This document shows, one piece after another, positions 10,914 through 23,412 of a stretch of 64,000 nt of DNA. The position numbers were made by a program, and so were the translations under genes. The first letter of the stretch is position 1. Each line of letters opens with the position of its first letter. This DNA comes from Dipteris shenzhenensis (lineage: Eukaryota > Polypodiophyta > Polypodiopsida > Gleicheniales). The stretch lies in NCBI GenBank assembly GCA_047967505.1, contig CM106540.1, one strand, 5' to 3'. The notes beneath the pieces are model-generated. The model did not search any database and was not told where the DNA came from. It worked only from the letters and a program-made list of their open reading frames with translations.

Positions 10914-11138
10914 CCTTCCCTCAAGATCAACATCATGAAGTAGGCCTTCCCTCAAGATGATGATTCTGGGGAATCGAAGAAGGACTGAGCATTACATTCC
11001 ATCACACCCCTGTAATGGCAATGTCCTTTCTCTTAGTCAACCCAAGAGCTTGTTGGTGTTTCTCGAAAAGCTCTTTACCGAGTGGTTTGGTAAAGATGCC
11101 TGCAACATTCTCTTTGCTGGTCACAAATGCTACAGTGT

Positions 11139-11142
11139 GATG

Positions 11143-11174
<32 letters not shown>

Positions 11175-11337
11175 GGTATATATAAAGATAGATATATCAC
11201 AACACAATTGCAATTATCATGCCATCACAAAGTGCATCGTCTTGCACCAAGGACTGGCACATTATAGCACCTATAACCATAGCATATCAAAATCTTATAG
11301 AGAGATACAGGTGCACAATTCATAAATCTCGATGCAA
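11139..11337. repeat. Foreign filler with (TATG)n in the Cop-2 RNase H region
   Basis: Cop-1 has a continuous RNase H coding sequence here. Cop-2 has about 200 bp of unrelated DNA starting with a TATA/TATG microsatellite (11141-11187). Similarity to Cop-1 resumes at CACAGTATATTGTTG. The RNase H domain is therefore broken. Confidence 0.6.
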
Positions 11338-14225
11338 TAATGTTGCACCACAGTATATTGTTGTTGGCTTTGATTCATCAAAGTAATCTACTTCTGACAA
11401 TCGTCTTCTAAGCCATATAGCCTCAATGCACCTGTAGTGAGGCTCTATATTCTGCTTCAGTTGAAGACAAAGAAACTGCTGGCTATTTATTTCACAACCA
11501 TGATATAGCACCTTGACCAAGGAAAAATGCATATCCCTATGTTGATCTCCTGGCCTCATGATCTCCAACATAGTCATTGTCACACTAGGCAACCTTGGAT
11601 GACTTCCTCTATATTCTATCCCAAACTGTCTCGTACCTTTGATGTATCTCAAGACTCTTTTGGCTGCATTCCAATGAGACTATAAACTGTGCAATTGAGC
11701 TTACTGTGCATAACAAATATCTGGCCGCGTGACAGTTAGATATATAAGAGATCCAATGAGCTACCCATAGTACCTATCATTGACGGTAGGCTTTTCTGAA
11801 TCTTTAGTAAGTTTCAAACTCTGTTCCATGGGAGTGGCTACAATCTTGCAATCTGCCATATGAAACTTCTTCAGGAGACAGTCAACATATTTTAGCCGAC
11901 TCATGAAGGTGCTATTTGAATCTCTCTTGAACTCAATTCCAAGACAATAGTGGCAAGTGCATAAGTCCAAGATCTTTCATGTCGAACTCTATAGATAAGT
12001 CTTGTTTTAGCTTTTTGATGAAGCTATTCTTGCTTCCGATCACAATTAGATCATCTACGTACAAAAGTGCAATAGTGATGTCTTCCCCTTGAACTTTGTA
12101 GTAGAGAGTATAATCTGCATTGGATTTCATGTATCCCAGATCAGGAAAATACTTTTCAATTCTGTTGTACCAACTTCTGGGTGCTTGTTGCTTTAAGCCA
12201 TAGAGACTTTTCTTAAGATGGCAAACTCGATTCTCCTTTCCTCGTTCAACATAACCTGCTGGTTGTGGCATGTAGACTTTCTTGTCTAGGTAACCATTGA
12301 GAAATGCATTCTTGACATCGAGCTCATACACATCCTAGATGTTGAGTGTCGCTAGTGATATCAAGAACCATATGGAATCCATCTTTGCTTTTGGAGCATA
12401 AGTCTCATCATAGTCTTGACCATACTGCTCTGCAAATCCTTTTGCAACTAGTCTGGCTTTGTATCTTTTGATGCTTCCATCTGGATTCTACTTTAATTAG
12501 TATATCCATTTGTTTGCTATGGCCTTCTTTCCTAGTGGAAGGTTGCATAATTTCCAAGTATTATTCTTGTACGAAGAATCCATTTCTTCATTCGTAGCAG
12601 CTTGCCATTCTGGCTTGTCAACTGTGTCTTCAAAGTACATTGGCTCTTCTGTAGCCATGATGGTAGTCATAAGAGCATAGTTGGTGGTTTCAACCTGAAT
12701 TGCTTTGCCTTTTTGAGCATATGTCAATTTGGTTGGAGGTTTGTTTTCCCTAGTAGACCTTCTGAGTTTTTGTGGTTCTTCTTGGGGTGTTTATGGCAAT
12801 TCTTGCTCTTCTTCATCAACCTTTTCTGTGGATGATCGGCGCGTCTATCTCTTGTGTATTTGAGGATTTTCATTCTGATTCCTCATCAAAGATTACATCA
12901 CTGGAGATAATGACCTTTCGGTTGATGGGATCATACAACTTGTATGCTTTTCTTTCTTCACTATAGCCAACCATGATGAATTTACGTGACTTTGCATCCA
13001 ATTTCCTACGATGGTCGTCATGTATGTGGGCATATGCTATGCAACCAAATATGCAAAGATGCCCAATGCATGGCTTGTGTCCAGTGAATGATTCATACGG
13101 TGTCATACCTTGAATTGGTTTTGTCAAAAGCCAATAAAGCAAGTATTTTGCGGTGGCTATTGCTTCTGTCCAATAAGATGCTTCTCACTAAGCATTGTTC
13201 TAGCACTGTCTACTATTCTTCCTTTTAGCTCTTGCATTCTGCTGAGGAGTATATGCACAAGTGAATTTTCTTTGAATGCCATGACTTTTGCAAAAGTTCA
13301 TGAATGCTAAAGACGTGTACTCACCTCCTCTGTCTGATCTCATGAATTTGATCTTTTGGCCTATCTATTTTTCTACCATGGCTTTGAATTCTTGAAATCT
13401 AGAAAACACTTCAGATTTCTCTCTCAGAAGTAGACCCAATGATATTTGCTGTAGTCGTCGATGAAAGTCAAGTAGTAAAGTGAACCCTTGATGCTACGGG
13501 TCTGGGCATAACCCCATACATCTATATGAATCAAATCAAGAATACCTCTTGCTCGAGAGGCGCTTCTGCCAAATTTGGTTCACTTTTGTTTGCTGAAGCA
13601 GCATGCTTTGCAAACTTTACCAAGAACTGTAGCTTAGGAATTCCAATTGCCATATATTGATTCCTGAGCTCTATCAAGCTTTTGAAATTGTCACATCCAC
13701 ATCTCTTGTGCCATTTTGTGGATAGTGGCATCTATTGTGGTCGAGCTGACATGCCATGCATATCTGGTACTACAGCTAGCATTCTGAACAAGTGTCCTTC
13801 CTTGACTACTTTTCCTACTAGCTGAAATCCTCTGGATTTGTCTCTGATAGTGCATTCATCTCCATCGAAGGTGACTCGATAGTTGTGTTCCATCATTTGA
13901 CATACTGATAAGAGGTTCTTGCTAAGCTTTGGAACATAGAGTACATCTTTCACCAATCCTTTCGTACCAATGAAATTGTTCATAGGGACGATGCCTGTCC
14001 CTTGAACTAGATTCGATGTATTATCTACTGTGTAGATGGCATTCTTTGGACCGTCTAATGGTTTCATCTCTATGAACCATTCCTAATGCTTTGTCATATG
14101 AGATGATGCACCACTGTCGATGTAGCAAGGATCCTGATTTGCTTGGTCCAGTTGATAGCTAAAATACTTTGTTGAATTGCAATCAGTGTCTAGATACACT
14201 ATTTCAGTCTTTTGAATTTCCTTAT
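11338..14225 (-). pseudogene. Cop-2 pol remnant (protease, integrase, RT, part of RNase H)
   Basis: N to C on the minus strand: protease with YIDSGASSHMT (about 14130-14085), a post-protease block with LVKDVLYVPKLSKNLLS (13940 region), GAG-preintegrase and integrase pieces (13731-12870, including the TPYESFTGHKPCIGHL block), and reverse transcriptase (12727-11760) with the YVDDLIV active-site motif near 12045. The RNase H start is the MRYIKGTRQFGIEYRG block at 11652. Many stops and frameshifts separate these pieces. Its relative Cop-1 is better preserved; at one site (LGIEFKRD) Cop-2 keeps a lysine where Cop-1 has a stop. Confidence 0.9.
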
Positions 14226-14310
14226 TTGCAAGGAACATATTTCATGTGCCATAATTGAGTTTTCTAGATTAGCAAATGCCTCTAGATTGAGGTTGCTAGT
14301 CGTAGACATA

Positions 14311-16846
14311 GTGCAAAATGAACTCAAACTATCTATATCAACTAGCAAAACAATGACTGTAGCAAGTGAAATCTGAACTATCGGTGAAGGTAGAACTGTA
14401 ATATAGAATCCAATCTAAATTAGAAGGCTTGTGGCAAATGATGCCAAAAATATCCAAGAGGCTTTACAAGGCTCAAAATGATGTGCACAAATGCCAAAAA
14501 ATAGCCTGATTAAAGGCTTTACAATGCTGGAAATGTAAAGAGCAAATGTGTAATAGTCTGCAATCTACCCATTGATACAATGTGCCAATACCACTGAAGA
14601 CTACTCATTGATCCAAAGATGGTAGAGTTTCAGAAAATGTAATGAGTGTGAAACCGCATGTAGCGTAGGGACTGACTCTGAGTAGGAACTAGTCGAGAAT
14701 TTTGGGCATGGCTTATATTGGCAACTTGGAGAAATTCAAGTCGTCTCCACTATGGCAATCTAGTCTACTCTGATCTAGATATAGACCAACCATCGATCAA
14801 AGAAAAAAACATCAAATAATTTCTTTTTCTTTGGTTCTTTTTATGTGGTGGGTCACACGCGTCGATGTAGAGGCTGATATGCGTGAAGGAAGTGGATTTG
14901 TCAGTGAGGCTCAAAAGTGAGTGATACTTGTGTCAAAATGTGTGTCTGATGTAATGAGCATGTAGAGCATAAAAAATTGAGCATTTTTTCTTTTTTGAGA
15001 CCCTCAAATTCTTCCTAGATCAAGAGATACAACTTGATCTAGGTGGAGGGGCAAAAAGGGTGCAAAGTGATGATGCGGCCACTGTGTTCACATGTAGGGG
15101 TGTGCCTACCAAGGGGTGTTCCTTTGGGGCACTATGTGATGAGGTGCTACGTGTGGTCACATGCAGTGTGTGCACAATTTGCTTGACAGGGTCCAGTGTG
15201 CCTGGCAAGAGGTAGTGGTGCCTAGCTAGAATTGCTGACTGGGTAGTTGAAGTGGCAGGTGACTGGTCCTACTCAGGTGGTAGATAAGATGTTGTGGCAG
15301 TCGGCTACCATGTGTCATAATGTTGACCAAACCTTACTGAGGTGAAACAACTAAGGGTTAAATTGACTCGAGTTTAACTTGACCAATCTTATCCTCACCT
15401 GACTATACCCGGGTTATCTTGACCCAAGGTGGCTTATCTGCCATGTGACAAGATAAGGTGCCACATGTTAGTTGAATGGTAGTGCCTGTTTTGAGGTTTG
15501 GATATAAGAGTCAAAGAAATCTTTGAGATTCTGTCACTGTGGAATTCCGTCGTTCGCTACGTTGTGGGGCTGCGGTAAGCTATGGAGCTACAGGAGCCAT
15601 CTTAGAGCTCTATTACTTTGCTTGGATGGAGCTGCTTCTTCAGGGAGCTATCGGTGGAGCATGCTAGCTTGACATTGAGAGGCTAGTTGAGCTGTTGCTG
15701 CAGGTCCGATGAGTCAGATGGAAGGCTAATCAAGAGGAGCCACTAGACATGAGGAGCCGCTATGGAGTCCGTAGAGAGGTCATTGGAGCACCCGTGTAGT
15801 TTGCTCATAGAAGACAGCTGTGCTAGAGCTCCTTGCTATTGGAGGCACCCTTGGCTCATCAAGTAGAGGCACCGCTCATTTGGAGCTTCCTTCAGCTAGT
15901 CATTGCATTGGAGCTTCCTTCAATCAGAAGGCTTAGGTACTAGAGACCTTGTAGGAGCTCATTAGTAGACTAGGATCTAGAGCCATCTCATGTGTTGCTA
16001 CCTCATTGGAGAGGGAGCGAGGTAGTTGATGGTGCAATAGACAGTGGCATGCGGGCAGTTGTGAGAGTCTACTGGGCTAGAGAGGCATAGACAGGGCTGG
16101 AGCACAGCTACCAAAAGCATGAGGCTTGGAGGATGCGCATATGTGAGATGTTAGTGCTGTTGTGATGGACACTAGTTGCACATCCATGAGTGACTACGCT
16201 TGAGGTCGTGGGAGCCAGATTTTCTTACATAGCTGGACTTAGAGGAGCTACTTTGGAATGATATGCAGAAGGAGTTGGCTAACGAGCTGTTGATGGCAAC
16301 GGCTAGAGTCAAGGGAGCCTCATAGTAGCTGTAGGCTATGGCGATTAGGTTGATGGAGAGGCCTTCAGAGTATCTCCCTTTAGTTGCTTGCTGTGTTGTA
16401 GGTAGTATTCTTGTCCGACATGCTAAAACCGATTGCTAGATGGATGGCCTCATTCAAAAAGAAGTTGTATGTACCCCAAAGCTTGTTTTTGTGGCCTCTT
16501 CTTGCTTTGTTTTGTTGGAGCCCGATTGTGCTTGAATGGGTGTAGTAGAAAACTCTTGTAACAAGGATCCGAGAGGGAGTAGGATCTCTAAGTCCTCTCT
16601 CAATCCAATAGATAGAGATCTATCTCTCTCCCAAACTCAATGAATCTCTCTCACAAAGGACTCTCACAAACTCTTAAATGAGATAAATAGAAATAATAGA
16701 TGGAAATTCTCTTCAAATGAATGGATGGAATTCTCTCACCAATCGACAAAAATTCTCTCAACAGAAGTGAACGGATGGAACTCATGATCACTCAAGAGAA
16801 CTCTCAATCTCTCAAGGATCACATTGCCTCAGCGGAAGGCAAGGGT
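14311..16846 (-). other. Cop-2 long untranslated leader
   Basis: About 2.5 kb lies between the primer site and the gag start codon (ATG at 14309-14307 on the minus strand, followed by coding similar to the Cop-1 gag start). No protein motif is seen. It aligns in patches with the Cop-1 leader (CTCTGAGTAGG(A/T)ACTAGTCG, and the lines near 15000 and 16700-16858). It has no recognisable ribosomal-protein insert and no ACGTGGC minisatellite. Confidence 0.65.
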
Positions 16847-16906
16847 GCTCTGATACCATGACAAAATATGAAGGGGAGAGAGGAGAAGAGTGGAGATGAG
16901 GAGAGA
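16847..16906 (-). repeat. Cop-2 primer-binding site and 48-bp LTR stub
   Basis: GCTCTGATACCA (16847-16858) is the complement of the tRNA-iMet site. TGACAAAATATG starts the LTR at 16859, and similarity to the Cop-1 LTR stops after GAGAGA at 16906. Confidence 0.85.
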
Positions 16907-17219
16907 CATTTTCTTTGGAATTGATATTAAATTGAATAGTTGGTAGATTTGCATCATCCTCAAAATCTATAGAAACTTCAAACATATATGATTGAGTTTG
17001 ACAAGGGCATTTTAGAACATTCTACATTTAAATTCCTATGAACTTTCCAGCAAGATTTGGTCATTTTTCAAAAGTATACTAGATAGTTTGCATGAATTAT
17101 TATTTGACATTTCATACACTTTCAAAATGTCATAAATTTATTTTGACAAAGGCATTTCAACAATTTTTGACTGGGAAGTTGATCCCTTTGTTGATAATTC
17201 ATATGCATAGTTGTAAATG

Positions 17220-18483
17220 AGACTATACAGAAAGAAATCATAACAAAAGAGAAATCCACAAGGACTATGCGCTTTGTTCATCATTTGAGAATATTTGGTT
17301 CTCTAGCATATTCACATTTCTAGATAAACTTATTGTGAAGATAATTAAAATTGTTTTCACATAATAACAGACAAGTCAAATGCATGCACATGATACCAAA
17401 CAAGTCAAAAGCATACATGTTGTATAATCCACTCAAGTAAAGATTAATACTCTCTAGAGATGCGATTATAATGAAACTTTTTCTTGTTTTGATTGTCATA
17501 AAATGAATTTACTGCCTATTTCATCTTTTACCCAACATTTTTAAGGATTATTTATTAGCACATTAAGAGAGTGATCATTATATGGGGCCAACACAAAGTA
17601 AAGGGAAGAAGATAGTACTCAATAGTGATGGTGCAATAACTACAATCATAGAAGAACTCTAGAAACTTGCATTGCACTACTCAAAAGGTCTTTCCATGAG
17701 AGGAAAAAACTAGAACTTTGGGGATTCCATCCTTGACAAATAGCTTGCATTGTGGTGAGTATTTCCTTGTAGACATACATGAGCAAATTTGGATTTATGG
17801 AAAAGGTTATGAAAGTAGAAGAACATAATGGAAAAAGAAATACAAGTACTAAAATGGCAAGATTCCATGAATGAGTACAAGTCTCACTTAAAAAAGCCTC
17901 CATCATTAATTTTCCTGATCTTGTAATAGAGAAAAAGCCTATAGGATGCAATTGGGTTTATAGAGTTAAATTTCAATGAAGATGCTATAGTTGACAAGTA
18001 CAAGGCCAAATTGGTTGCCAAAGGCTATGCACAATATTATGGCATGAATTATGCATGATATTATGATAGGAATTATGATGAAACATTTGTATTGGTGCAA
18101 CTATCATTTACATAGTTATTACCTTTAGCTTCTCATTTTAATCAAATAATATATCAAGTGGATGTGCTCTATATGCAATAGCCAAGACAAGGACCAATTT
18201 GCATGTTGTTTAACCCTCATATGAATAAAAACTTTCACCATCTGATTGAAAAATTCAGTCATTTTTTTCATATGCGGTTCAATCATCCACTTTTGATCCC
18301 TCACTTTATATATGGAATTCAATCATTCAATTTTGATCCCTAAATCTACATAAAAAAGACAAAGGAATTGTTGTTCTTGTTCTCTATTGGATGAATTATG
18401 TCATCATAAATTCAAATGTGAGACATCCTTTAAAAGCCAAATTTTATTTCATATTTGAGTTTGACTAATTAAGGATGTGGGAG
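17220..18483 (+). pseudogene. Divergent copia pol remnant (integrase C-terminus and RT start) with polypurine tract
   Basis: Plus-strand frames give HHLRIFGSLAYSHF (about 17281) and SKAYMLYNPL (about 17409), the post-integrase block. They also give KPIGCNWVYRVKF (about 17935), DKYKAKLVAKGYAQ and YDETF, the start of the copia reverse transcriptase. Coding is broken repeatedly. After about 18200 the RT core and RNase H are missing. A polypurine tract, AAGGATGTGGGAG (18471-18483), precedes an LTR start. This lineage differs from Cop-1/Cop-2. Confidence 0.75.
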
Positions 18484-19178
18484 TGTTGGTCCATGGGGAA
18501 CCCTTCAAGCTTGACCAGTGGTCACTATGTACAACATGTAAATAGTAGATTCATTAATGGAATAGTTTTTTTAGAATTTGGGAGATTTATGGCCATTTAT
18601 AGATAGGATGATGTTGAAAAAATACTGATGTAATATAATTAAGATGTATACATATATGGAGGGGATTTTAAAATTCAAATTTAGAACATCTATACAAATG
18701 GAAGAGGGGGGGAAATTATACCAAAGATGTAAATTTAAGGGTATGTTAAATGTGTTCTTGCTTGCACATGTTACATCATATTTTATAGAGTGACTACCTT
18801 GGACCTCAAGTTACTACCTTTGGGCCTTGAAGTTAGACCAATGGTCATGGGAGAGGCAAATCAAGGCAACACATGATACGTTAAATGTCAACAATCATTT
18901 TAGATGCATGAAGTTACTACCTTGGACCTCAAGTTACTACCTTTGGGCCTTGAAGTTAGACCAATGGTCATGGGAGAGGCAAATCAAGGCAACACATGAT
19001 ACATCAAATGTCAACAATCATTTTAGATGATCATTCTAGCACATTCATTCCCATCATTTTGATAGCCATATTCAAGGCATGGATTCAAGGATCTATTTGT
19101 CTAGAGATAGAGATAGAACTCAATCTATTGGGTTCAACCATAAGTGTGCAGATCAAGACGTCTACCATGCTAAACCCC
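18484..19178 (+). repeat. LTR of the divergent copia element
   Basis: It begins TGTTGGTCCATGG directly after the polypurine tract. About 695 bp later comes ATATCAGAGCTA, which matches the 3' part of a copia primer site, so the LTR end is placed just before it. The LTR contains a tandem duplication with a period near 123 bp (about 18793-18915 and 18916-19030). The right end is approximate. Confidence 0.5.
18793..19030 (+). repeat. Tandem duplication, 2 x ~120 bp
   Basis: Both units run from ACTACCTTGGACCTCAAG to CAATCATTTTAGATG with few differences (ACGTTAAATG versus ACATCAAATG). A weaker relative of the GACCAATGGTCA core is present at the LTR start (about 18518). Confidence 0.9.
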
Positions 19179-19392
19179 TCATATCAGAGCTACACAACCA
19201 ACATCAATATTTCCCTCAAGCTAAGTGAGAAAAGGAGGTTCAAGGAAAGAGTTCAAGATGCTGATTTTGGAAGATTACCCTTTCATACCTCACTCCTTGT
19301 TCTCAGGAAGCATATTGAAATGTTCCCAAGGATTCTTCATAGACAAGTTAATCTAAGTCATGGGAGGAAGATCAAAACACAAAGGGGCTAAA

Positions 19393-19504
19393 ACTTATCT
19401 CAAAATCCTTTTGGATCACTTTGGTGCTCAATTTATCTAACTCCTTTTAGATCACTTTAGTGCTTAATTGTTCTAACTCCTTCTAGATCACTTTGGTACT
19501 CAAG
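19393..19504 (+). repeat. Short tandem repeat, 3 x ~36 bp
   Basis: Three imperfect units share TCTAACTCCTT-TAGATCACTTT-GTGCT. No coding meaning is evident. Confidence 0.75.
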
Positions 19505-19756
19505 AGAAGAAATTGAGAGGGCTCAACAGGAACCTTCAAGGTTGTGCTCATAGACAACCTTCATCATCATTATAGCATTAGTCCTAATCTCCAATTAGGA
19601 CCAAGTTCTCTAATAGCTCATGGAGCACCATCCTCAGCATTGTTGGCTCTATATTTCAAACTTTAAGTGATCAAAGCTCAATATTCAAAAGTTGTTTAGT
19701 CAATAGTGTTAAATCTCAATGTTTGAGCATTGTGTAGTCAATTGTTTTGTAGATCA

Positions 19757-20040
19757 TTCTAATGTTCAAAGTTGTGGTGTGAACATATTTTAAAGATAGA
19801 AGCTCAAAAGAGCCTAGACATTATCATCATAATACAAAACTATATTGAGACATCAATCACTAAGAGCTACTTAAGAAACAACATGATTGTTGGCAAAAAC
19901 ATGTGCCACCCATAATCAAGAGATTCAAATTAGATTCAATGAAAAACGTTTGTAGAAGGCATACCCAGAGTGAAGCAGATCTTGAAAACAACTTTGATGG
20001 CCTTCACATAGGCATAAAGCAAGGTTTTCAAAGACAAATT
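19757..20040 (+). repeat. Dispersed repeat R1, copy 2
   Basis: Divergent copy of 7642-7905 in the same orientation. Flanking sequences differ. Confidence 0.5.
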
Positions 20041-20099
20041 GGTACCGCATTCGTCAACCAAATCCAATGGCCAACTTTGGTGCTTATATTTTTTGCTCA

Positions 20100-21140
20100 A
20101 AGTTAATGATCAAAATTTAGCCTCCCAATCCCATTTTCCATCAAAAGTATAGATTAACACTCATAAGGACCTAACTTAGCAATAATTCTCTCAAGAGTCT
20201 CAAGAGGTCTCCACCTTAACCACACATATCCAAAGGCCGCAACTGTCAATGGCCATAGTGTAGCCATCAAGTTGAAGTCTAGGAACAATGAATCAAGACT
20301 CATAAGGTATATCCTCATGATGATCCATTGAAGGATCACATTAAATGACAATGGAGTCATGCTAGAATTACTTTGATATGGTTTGTAATGATGGGAAGGA
20401 CCTTGTGGTAGACTGGATCAAGCAATATTGTCAATGATTGATCTATACCTTGGTAGCTTTTCCCTTGAAACTCCTTTGATTGAGGGTTGCTAGGTGGGAA
20501 ACAGGTGCTTGAAGGTCGACTAGAGGCTTCTTTGAGGGTCAATGACCATAGAGTCTAGCCTAATAGTCCCCTAGAAAAGGGAAATTTTAAGCTCAAGACT
20601 TTCTAGCCTAAATTATTGTTGTGGCTGCTTTGTTGTAATTCCATCATGTGGGGGATCCCCCTCAGGTGGGTATTGAATCAAGAAACCACATAAGTCTTTG
20701 GCAAAGAAGAAATGGCTTAATTAATTTATCCATGGATCATGCTTTTTGAATTTTAAACTTGCTTAGGGCACATTGGATTGAAATTGGGTCCCACTTAATT
20801 GAACCAATTTTTAGTTTTTCCCACATTTGCTAAATGCACAACTTAGCAACCCAAACCCTAATTTAAAAGAGCCCAATAATTTCTTTGGCCTCATTGATCT
20901 AGATTTGGTATTGTATTTGGCTCATGCATTCAAACAATAGGAGTGTCACACCCAGAAAAAGAAGGTAACACACTCAAGCTTGATCACAACACACTATAGG
21001 AGGTGATGTATAGTCAATCAACATTCAATTTTAGATGGATGGGTTTTCCATATTTGTATGCCATTCAGGTTTCAATTAATGGGCATTTTCTATGACATGG
21101 ATTCCCAATTTACCACATAATCCAAGAGGGTAAGGTGAAG
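20100..21140. other. Unassigned
   Basis: No supported gene, RNA or element end. Short frames have no family features. Confidence 0.35.
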
Positions 21141-21143
21141 GAC

Positions 21144-21148
<5 letters not shown>

Positions 21149-21219
<71 letters not shown>

Positions 21220-21225
21220 CAGAGA

Positions 21226-21284
<59 letters not shown>
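21149..21284. repeat. (GA)n compound microsatellite
   Basis: Three GA runs are separated by GTTGAGA and CTCAGAGAGTTGAGA. Confidence 0.95.
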
Positions 21285-21287
<3 letters not shown>

Positions 21288-21299
21288 GGTTAAGTTTTA

Positions 21300-22647
21300 T
21301 CTTTGCCACATGTCCTAAGGTTTAGGACCTTAGAGATGAAAGAGAGAAAGCTAAGCTTCTTTGCTGTAGCAACGACGGCGGTGTGGCACTATGAGGATGG
21401 CTATGGTGGCACGGTGGTTTGTAGGCGAGGTGCTGAGGAGCCCGAGGGTCATCATCATTTTGAGGGTGCATGGTTGGGTTTTTCCTCATGCAAGAGTCGG
21501 ACTCGATTTGTTATAGGAGTTGCATTGCCCATGATGCCGTTTGGAGCTTCTAGGCTCACTGTGCATGTAGGGTGAGAGCTTAGAGCTCTCATGTAGGTCG
21601 TTGGTGCAGTTGGAGGCATTACTCCATGGAAGGAGCTTGCAAATCCTTCATTGCTGCCTCGATTTGGCAGCCAGTCTGCAAGAGCTCTCGTTTGGCGTTG
21701 GAGGCTATGAGCAGTCATTAAAGACCCGTGGGCTAATCATCATGCTAGGCGTGTGCTGGTGGTGGATGGGCTTGCAGTCGATGGCATTATGTTTGGAGAT
21801 TCATTCGTTGAGTCATCCAATGGTGAGCTTCATGGGAGCCTTTAGGAACCCATCTACACTGTTGGCTATGGGGTTGTAGAAGGAGGTGGAGGCTGTAGTT
21901 CATTGTTGTTCCTTGAGTTGCCTACTCGTTGAAGAAGGCGTTGGCGTTGCCTTATTGCTGGTGGAGTAGCCCTTAGGCATTCCTTGCACTGACGGAGATC
22001 ATTGGAACTCTGAAAAGCTGCTTCAGGAAGCTTTCACCTAAGGGTCGTAGGTAGAGCCTCCTTTGTTGCTGTGCAGGTCTACAGCCGAGATTTGGCAATA
22101 AGGTTGCTTGGAAGTCGGGTTGTGGTTGCTACTCTGAAGGTTGTGGAAGTCTTGGAGCTGAGAGCAATTTTGAGGGAGTTGTCATGTTGAAGTGGAGCTA
22201 CTGGCACTACCGCTCATTTGTGAGCTCATTGGAGAGGTTTACAAAGTGTTGGAGATCCCCTACTACATTGTTGGCCGATGGAGATAGCACCACTGGAGTT
22301 CATGTCTCTACTTGGAAGGTTAATAGTTGTTGGGTTGGAGATGGCACTATTCTCAAACTCAGTCATCTTTGGCTGCTCTATGCTTTGTCTCGCTCTCTTG
22401 GAATAGGTGTTATAGAGACTATCAATCTCCACCAAAGGTCTAGATTATCAAGACATGGCCAATAACCTCTCTCACTCTTTCAATTTCTAAAACAAATATC
22501 TCTCTCAATCTACCTTTCTTTCTCTTCTATCTCTTTCTCACACTCAAAGAAAGAACAATGGACTGAAAATTTTTCAATCAAAATGAGAATTATACACAAC
22601 TATGTCTAAAACTAATCTAAGAGAGCTAGACCTAAGCTCTGATACCA
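21300..22647 (-). mobile_element. Copia-type leader with primer-binding site, no gag or pol attached
   Basis: GCTCTGATACCA at 22636-22647 is the complement of a perfect tRNA-iMet primer site, followed by TGTGAAATCAGAG (22648), a plausible LTR terminus. The preceding 1.3 kb has the style of the Cop-1/Cop-2 leaders (GGAGCT/GTTGGAG-rich, then CTCTCTC-rich before the primer site) and no gene. This would be the 5' part of a minus-strand element whose body is missing. Confidence 0.5.
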
Positions 22648-22850
22648 TGTGAAATCAGAGGATCGAGCTCTCCTAGTCATGAGACAACATCCTAATACAA
22701 CACTAATCTAAGGAGGATGCAACCTAAGTGCAAACATGATGAAGAGAGTGCTCATGACATGTACCTCAAGTCAATTAGGTTCCAAGATAGATTAGCTTGG
22801 ACTCATAAAGAGAATCTTGAGATAGTGCAAAGTGCTTGATTGATATTACT
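22648..22850 (-). repeat. Possible LTR start of the minus-strand copia fragment
   Basis: Begins with TG directly after the primer site. The far end is not defined because gypsy integrase sequence follows from about 22855. Confidence 0.3.
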
Positions 22851-22854
22851 TCTA

Positions 22855-23412
22855 TTCCATACACTAGTTGGAATGGTGTAAACCCAATAGCTAGCTTGTG
22901 TGTGGTTCTGTAAGCCCATAAACTTCTGCCAAGTGCCTATCCCAATGCCTTTTCTTGGTGTCTACAAGCTTTCCCATTGAATTGCACAACAATCCATTTG
23001 TTTTCTCAGCCAAGCCATTACATTAGGGATAATATGGCATGGACATGCTATGATTTATCTTTAGCTTATGCACCACATCTTCAATTAGTTCATTTCTAAA
23101 AGAGGTTCCTCCATCAGTGAGAATTTCCAAAGGACAACCAAAGCATGAACAAATTTGATCAAAGAGAAATTTTGCAACTGTGCTTGCCTTGCTATTGACT
23201 CTAGCCTTGGCCTCTACCCACCAAGTCGCATAATCTGTGGCCACTAATAAATAATGCTTGCCCTGAGATGAGTGAGGGAGTGGTCCCACAAAGTCCAACC
23301 CCCACCTCTCAAATGGTCCATATGCTGGAACATTTTGCCTGTTGAATTGGAGATACATAGTCTTCGCACTACTGTTGCAAGAATAGAAGGATAGGAGGAT
23401 GCCTATGCTCAA
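22855..23412 (-). pseudogene. Ty3/gypsy integrase core remnant
   Basis: On the minus strand from 23412: ERWGLDFVGPLPHSSQGKHY, then LLVATDYATWWVEA, then ILTDGGTSFRNELIED. These are the rve integrase core with the first two catalytic aspartates (LDF and LTD). Further on, NGLAEKTNGLL supplies the glutamate and KKRHWDRHLAEVYGL follows. A stop (at about 23024) breaks the frame after MSMPYYP. No RT or gag of this element is in the window. Confidence 0.8.

Larger units (their letters stand above)
10683..16906 (-). mobile_element. Cop-2: decayed Ty1/copia retrotransposon
   Basis: Same family as Cop-1 but older. Left (3') LTR 10683-10913; pol remnants 11320-14225; gag almost entirely deleted (junction at 14238-14247); leader 14311-16846; primer site 16847-16858 (minus-strand TGGTATCAGAGC, perfect); right (5') LTR reduced to 48 bp (16859-16906). 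No target duplication can be tested because the right flank is lost. The remainder of element A's LTR is not found beyond 16906, so a deletion removed both the rest of the 5' LTR and the flank. Confidence 0.9.
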
